NCBI GenBank assembly: GCA_946885605.1
Contig: CAMPGR010000138.1
Coordinates: 1 to 9,524, forward strand
DNA from: an uncultured Pseudomonadota bacterium
GTDB taxonomy: Bacteria > Pseudomonadota > Gammaproteobacteria > Burkholderiales > SG8-41
Reading direction: 5' to 3'
DNA length: 9,524 nt
Shown here piece by piece: positions 6,489 to 9,524 of this stretch (position 1 is the first letter of the stretch; every line of letters begins with the position of its first letter). Position numbers and translations under genes: made by a program. Under the pieces are notes generated by a model. That model did not search any database, had not been told where the DNA came from, and saw only the letters and a program-made list of their open reading frames with translations.

Positions 6489-7475
6489 TCAGTGCGCGAC
6501 GGCGCCGATGTCCTGCACCACTTTGGCCCAGCGGTTATGCTCGCTCACCCAGAATTTGTGGAAAGCCTCCGGCGACGCGCTCGTCACCGCCGCCGCGCTC
6601 GCCGTGGCGAGCCGCTTGACGACTTCCGGGTCTTTCATGCTTTTTACGATAGCGGGGAACAAACGATCGACGATCGCGCGCGGCGTGCCTTTCGGCACGT
6701 ACAAGCCCTGCCAGGAGCCGACCACGAGGTCGGGGAAGCCCGCCTCGGCCATCGTCGGCACATCGGGCGCGGCGCTCAATCGCTTGGGCGCGACGACACC
6801 GATCAGCCTGAGCTTGCCGTTGTGCACGTAGGGCAGGATCGAGGAAGAGGTGAGCATCGTGACTTCCACCTCCCCTGTGGCGGCGCCGAGCGATGCGCCG
6901 CCCGCGCCGCCCTTGTAAGCCACCATCGTGATCTTCATGCCCGCCTGCTGCATGAAATATTCAAAGGCGAGCCGCGAGTTGCTGCCGGCGCCGGAGGCCG
7001 AGAAGTTGAGCTGCCCGGGATGGGCCTTGGCGAACGCGATCAGCTCCTTGATCGATTTCACCGGCAGGGACGGGTGCACGGCGACCATGCCCGGCACGTC
7101 GACGACTTGCGTGATGCCGGTGAACGCTTCCAGCGGCTTCACCTTGAATTTGGGAAAGACCGAAGCGTTGATCGCCATCGTGCCGATATTGCCGAGCAGC
7201 AGCGTATAGCCGTCTGCGGGCGATTGCGCCGCCACTTCCACGCCGACGTATCCGGATGCGCCGGTGCGGTTCTCGATCACGATGCTCTGCTTGAGCTCCT
7301 CGGCAAGCTTCGGCTGGAAGATACGGCCAACGAAGTCCGACGCGCCCCCCGGTGCGAACGGGACGATCATGCGCAGCGGGCGCTCGGGGTATTGCGCTGC
7401 GGAGAGTGCCCCCGAATGCGCCGCGGCGAAGACCATCACGGGCGCGACAAGAGCGCGCAGCAAGACCTGCTTCAT
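6489..7475 (-). CDS. Bug/TctC-family periplasmic carboxylate-binding receptor 2
   Basis: 328 residues from the ATG at 7475, which has GAGGAGG (7490-7484) eight bases upstream. The much longer open frame reaching 8681 is read-through antisense to the next gene and is not used. A signal peptide (KQVLLR, then a hydrophobic stretch to about residue 24, cleavage near SAA-QYP at 25-29) is followed by the family hallmark YPERPLRMIVPFAPGGASD (29-47), then IVIENRTGA, SPADGYT, YKGG and VPTMAEAGFPDLV. The protein should be a soluble periplasmic receptor for a carboxylic acid feeding a TctAB-type transporter encoded elsewhere. It is clearly divergent from receptor 1, so the two probably bind different ligands. 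It is transcribed divergently from the lyase-family gene across a palindrome-rich gap and ends at a strong terminator, beyond which dehydrogenase paralogue 3 lies on the same strand. Confidence 0.93.
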   Translation of the reverse strand: MKQVLLRALVAPVMVFAAAHSGALSAAQYPERPLRMIVPFAPGGASDFVGRIFQPKLAEELKQSIVIENRTGASGYVGVEVAAQSPADGYTLLLGNIGTMAINASVFPKFKVKPLEAFTGITQVVDVPGMVAVHPSLPVKSIKELIAFAKAHPGQLNFSASGAGSNSRLAFEYFMQQAGMKITMVAYKGGAGGASLGAATGEVEVTMLTSSSILPYVHNGKLRLIGVVAPKRLSAAPDVPTMAEAGFPDLVVGSWQGLYVPKGTPRAIVDRLFPAIVKSMKDPEVVKRLATASAAAVTSASPEAFHKFWVSEHNRWAKVVQDIGAVAH

Positions 7476-7483
7476 GAGTTGTT

Positions 7484-7490
7484 CCTCCTC
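7484..7490 (-). promoter_or_regulatory. Ribosome binding site of Bug receptor gene 2
   Basis: GAGGAGG on the minus strand, eight bases before the ATG at 7475. With the signal peptide it fixes the true start inside a much longer open frame. Confidence 0.8.
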
Positions 7491-7508
7491 GTTATGTATG
7501 AACTTCGT

Positions 7509-7524
7509 GTTCCGCGCGCGGAAC
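7509..7524. promoter_or_regulatory. 16-base perfect palindrome, candidate operator
   Basis: GTTCCGCG followed directly by CGCGGAAC is perfectly self-complementary. It lies 33 bases upstream of the Bug receptor 2 start and 83 bases before the lyase-family gene, in the gap between two divergent genes. The position suits a site for a dimeric regulator of one or both genes; the regulator is not in the window. The lack of a T-run and the location between starts argue against a terminator. Confidence 0.45.
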
Positions 7525-7529
7525 GACGC

Positions 7530-7559
7530 ATGACAACGCTCAGAGCGTTCTGCTAGGAT
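7530..7559 (+). promoter_or_regulatory. Candidate sigma-70 promoter of the lyase-family gene with an internal palindrome
   Basis: ATGACA (7530-7535, five of six to the -35 consensus) and TAGGAT (7554-7559, four of six) are 18 bases apart, and a TGC just before the latter makes it an extended -10. Transcription would begin about 40 bases before the ATG at 7608. The spacer holds a perfect inverted repeat, AACGCT-CAG-AGCGTT (7535-7549), exactly where a repressor would block RNA polymerase. The promoter is a pattern match; operator function is inferred. Confidence 0.45.
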
Positions 7560-7607
7560 CGCCGCATGTGAGGCGCATCTCGCGCACGCAACTTCGACGA
7601 GGCTACC

Positions 7608-8606
7608 ATGAAATACCGCAAGCACGAAGCGAAGGAATATGCCAAAGCGGTTCTGAAGGGCGTCTGGACCGCGCTGCCCACGATCTTCACCGAAGACGAC
7701 CGCCTGGATGAAGCGGGCAATGCGGCGAATCTCGAGCACTGCATCTCGAAGCTCGAGATCGCGGGCCACTACTGCGTCGGCAACGTCGGCGAATTCTGGG
7801 CGATGACGAACGAAGAGCGCATGCGCGTGCACGAAATCAACGTCGAGGTGGCGCAAGGCCGCGTTCCGCTCATCGCGGGCTGCCACCACCAGAATCCGTA
7901 CGAGGCGGTCAGGCTCGCGCAGCACGCGCAGTCGGTGGGCATCGATTTCGTCATCATTCTCACCCCGTATGTGGCCGCGCGCGGCGACGACGCGGTGTAC
8001 GACTACTTCAAGTTCGTCTCCGAGCGCGTGGAAATCGGCATCGTGCTCTTCAACACCGAGCAGACGTACCCCATCTCGGCGCGGCTTGCGAAGCGGCTTG
8101 CGACGATACCAAACATCTGCGGCTTCAAGCAGGGCGTGGGCAAACCGCAGCCCACGACGGCGCTGCGCGATGCCGTGGGTCACGAGGTCGAAGTGAGCGT
8201 CGCCGACGAGGCGCCGTGGCTCTATAACCTGAGCGTGTGCAGCGACCGCTGGCTTCTGAATTACTGCCCGCACCTCTACCAGGTGCCCGGATATCTCCCC
8301 GTCAACGACTACACGCGCGCGGCGCTCGCCGGCGACATGAATACCGCGACCGAGATCTGTCGCAGCTTGAATCCGCTGCGCTCGGTTCTTGCGAAGTGGA
8401 TTCCCGGCTACGGCAGCGCGGGGCGCATGGCGATCGCGGAGCAGAAGTTCTGGATGGAGTGCATCGGCATGGCAGGCGGCCCGGTGCGCACACCCTGTGC
8501 CCCGATGAGCGAGGAGGCGAAGCGCGAGATGCGCGCCGATCTCGAAGCGGTCGGGCTGCCCGCTAAAGCCCGCGCCGCGGCGGCGAAGGAACGCCGCGCG
8601 GCCTGA
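7608..8606 (+). CDS. Dihydrodipicolinate synthase/N-acetylneuraminate lyase superfamily enzyme
   Basis: 332 residues with the class I aldolase TIM-barrel pattern: GVWTALPTIF near the N-terminus (18-27), GNVGEF (58-63) at the GTTGE position, Schiff-base lysine Lys174 (ICGFKQG), and the family's GPVRTPCAPMSEEAKREM ending (291-308). It should form an imine between Lys174 and a 2-oxo acid and then cleave, condense or dehydrate it in the cytoplasm. It is not a normal lysine-pathway DapA: the two threonines are Asn-Val, the catalytic Tyr is Phe148 (LFNTEQT), and the substrate Arg is missing. GEFWAMT resembles the GTGEFFSLT motif I associate with 5-dehydro-4-deoxyglucarate dehydratases, while length and N-terminus also recall hydratase-aldolases. 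The substrate stays open. The ATG has GACGAGG five bases upstream. The gene is divergent from Bug receptor 2, probably sharing its control region, and is followed by a repeat hairpin. Confidence 0.88.
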   Translation: MKYRKHEAKEYAKAVLKGVWTALPTIFTEDDRLDEAGNAANLEHCISKLEIAGHYCVGNVGEFWAMTNEERMRVHEINVEVAQGRVPLIAGCHHQNPYEAVRLAQHAQSVGIDFVIILTPYVAARGDDAVYDYFKFVSERVEIGIVLFNTEQTYPISARLAKRLATIPNICGFKQGVGKPQPTTALRDAVGHEVEVSVADEAPWLYNLSVCSDRWLLNYCPHLYQVPGYLPVNDYTRAALAGDMNTATEICRSLNPLRSVLAKWIPGYGSAGRMAIAEQKFWMECIGMAGGPVRTPCAPMSEEAKREMRADLEAVGLPAKARAAAAKERRAA

Positions 8607-8655
8607 CCCCACCTCACCCCCGCCCCTCTCCCGCGTTGCGGGCGAGGGGAGATTT
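8607..8655. repeat. GC-rich intergenic repeat element with imperfect hairpin, possible terminator
   Basis: Just after the lyase-family stop, CCCCTCTCCCGC (8623-8634) pairs with GCGGGCGAGGGG (8638-8649) with one mismatch and a tight 3-base loop, preceded by CACCTCACCCCCG. Sequences of this form (CCCTCTCCC with GGGAGAGGG, read falsely as SPATRERG-like peptides on the other strand) are widespread between proteobacterial genes. A weak T-run (ATTTGT, 8652-8657) follows, so it may end transcription of the lyase-family gene. The rest of the gap to 8690 holds only a 10-base palindrome, TGGTCGACCA (8671-8680). Confidence 0.55.
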
Positions 8656-8690
8656 GTGGGGCTGGTCGGTTGGTCGACCATGCACGAAGA

Positions 8691-9524
8691 TCAATAAGCT
8701 CTCCCTTCTCCCCACCGCCCCAGCGTGTGATATCGACTCCGGGCGACGTGCCTCGGCGTGACGGACTCGGAGCCCGCGCATGGCATGTCGCGCTCGAGTT
8801 CCGGCGCCACGGCGAGGAGACCCGCCCGCGTTTCGGCGTATGCCATCGCCCGTGAAGCGCGAGCGGGATCGCACCACGCCCGCTTCCCCGACTCGAGCCG
8901 CAGGTAAATTTGCCCCGTTGCATGGTCTGCGAAATTCACGGCCGGCAGCATGCGCGCGCACTGGGCGAGAAACTGAGTGTTGTTTTCCGGGGCCATCGCA
9001 TGGCCATCCGGATACACTTCCGTCGGGCACTTTGCATTGACGTCGATCTTGCGGTAGCGGTCGATGTCGATCATGCATTTGACATCGAGGACGTTCATCT
9101 CCCCGTTCCAGCCGAAGGCGATGCTGCGCGGCCGTTCACCGAAAGGGACGCTATTGTCGAGAAACTCGTAGTGCACGCGCTTCCCCGCGCGCAAGGCCCA
9201 GGTGAAGAAGAGCTGCGGCATGCCGGTGTAGGCCTCGATGTTGTGCGCGAGGAGGTCATCCACCGCCTTGTAGCGCCCCACTTCCAGTCCGCGCTTCCAC
9301 GAGCGCTCGACGGTCTCGTGCGGCGGCGTCACCATGAAAAACATGTAGACGAGGTTGCCGAAGCGGGTAAGGAGATTGCTCCCGGCTTCCTCCGAATCCG
9401 GCGCGAAGCTGTCGAAGCGAAAGCGGTCGATCAGGAGATGCGACATTCCTCCGCGCTCCGCCTTGCGCGCCATGTAGCGATCGAGCTTGTGGTCCACGAT
9501 CGCAAGCTCGCGCCCGGCGAACGC
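8691..9524 (-). CDS. Unidentified protein, possibly a P-loop (zeta-toxin-like) kinase, truncated by the right edge
   Basis: The frame is open from the right edge (GCG at 9524) to a TGA at 8693-8691, giving 277 residues, so the N-terminus is outside the window. The in-frame GTG at 9497 has no ribosome site and is probably internal, since AFAGRELAIVDHKLDRYM runs through it. The best landmarks are GGMSHLLIDRFRFDSF, a strand VYMFFMVTPPHETVERSWKR followed by GLEVGRYKAVDDLLAHN, and later WNGEMNVLDVKCMIDIDRY. A hydrophobic strand followed by an Arg-rich R-G-x3-G-R helix fits the lid region of zeta-toxin/nucleoside-kinase-like P-loop enzymes. The Walker A motif that would prove this would lie upstream, beyond the edge, so the assignment is tentative. 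The last 30 residues are arginine-rich and of low complexity and may not be conserved. It converges on the lyase-family gene and need not belong to the carboxylate locus. Confidence 0.6.
   Translation of the reverse strand, partial: AFAGRELAIVDHKLDRYMARKAERGGMSHLLIDRFRFDSFAPDSEEAGSNLLTRFGNLVYMFFMVTPPHETVERSWKRGLEVGRYKAVDDLLAHNIEAYTGMPQLFFTWALRAGKRVHYEFLDNSVPFGERPRSIAFGWNGEMNVLDVKCMIDIDRYRKIDVNAKCPTEVYPDGHAMAPENNTQFLAQCARMLPAVNFADHATGQIYLRLESGKRAWCDPARASRAMAYAETRAGLLAVAPELERDMPCAGSESVTPRHVARSRYHTLGRWGEGRAY

Noticed and set aside
6420..7556. A 378-codon plus-strand open frame opposite Bug receptor 2
   Set aside because: It runs through the terminator and antisense to a secreted-receptor gene, with typical high-GC shadow composition.
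7608..8606. Calling the lyase-family gene dapA
   Set aside because: Only the Schiff-base lysine and general fold motifs match; the Thr pair, Tyr and Arg specific to dihydrodipicolinate synthase are absent.
8611..8651. Possible start of a CRISPR array or mobile-element terminal repeat
   Set aside because: Only one copy is present, with no spacers, no transposase and no target-site duplication. It matches the form of a common proteobacterial intergenic repeat.
7476..8681. Long N-terminal extension of Bug receptor 2 (a 730-residue reading)
   Set aside because: The extension is antisense to the lyase-family gene and starts inside the intergenic repeat. The signal peptide and GAGGAGG fix the start at 7475.

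Overview
The window looks like a piece of chromosome from a high-GC proteobacterium, most likely a betaproteobacterium of the Burkholderiales type. The reasons are the strongly GC-rich third codon positions, the purine-rich Shine-Dalgarno sites, two Bug/TctC-type periplasmic carboxylate receptors (a family greatly expanded in that group), and a GC-rich intergenic repeat common in proteobacteria. I see no rRNA, tRNA, CRISPR array, insertion sequence or phage gene.

Layout, left to right. A metallo-phosphoesterase truncated by the left edge (2-457, +) meets an aldehyde dehydrogenase (468-1961, -) tail to tail. The aldehyde dehydrogenase is the last gene of a probable minus-strand operon that begins with two paralogous isocitrate/isopropylmalate-dehydrogenase-family genes (3133-4188, then 2041-3105). 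That operon diverges, across a 160-base regulatory gap, from a Bug receptor gene (4349-5320, +). The receptor gene converges on a third dehydrogenase paralogue (5346-6401, -). Upstream of that paralogue, on the same strand, is a second Bug receptor (6489-7475, -), with a clear intrinsic terminator between the two. The second receptor diverges from a dihydrodipicolinate-synthase-superfamily enzyme (7608-8606, +) across a 132-base gap holding two perfect palindromes. A gene open at the right edge (8691-9524, -), perhaps a P-loop/zeta-toxin-like kinase, converges on it.

Taken together this resembles an uncharacterised carboxylic-acid uptake and catabolism locus: two solute receptors, three NAD-type beta-hydroxyacid dehydrogenases, a Schiff-base lyase/dehydratase and an aldehyde dehydrogenase. 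No membrane transporter subunit (TctA/TctB) and no regulator gene is present, so the substrate and transporter are not identified here.

The most distinctive point is the dehydrogenase triplication. All three copies keep the metal-binding aspartates, the catalytic lysine and the NAD-type aspartate. All three replace one conserved substrate-binding arginine by lysine, and the position of the catalytic tyrosine by Met, Gln or Lys. They are therefore unlikely to be ordinary LeuB or Icd enzymes.
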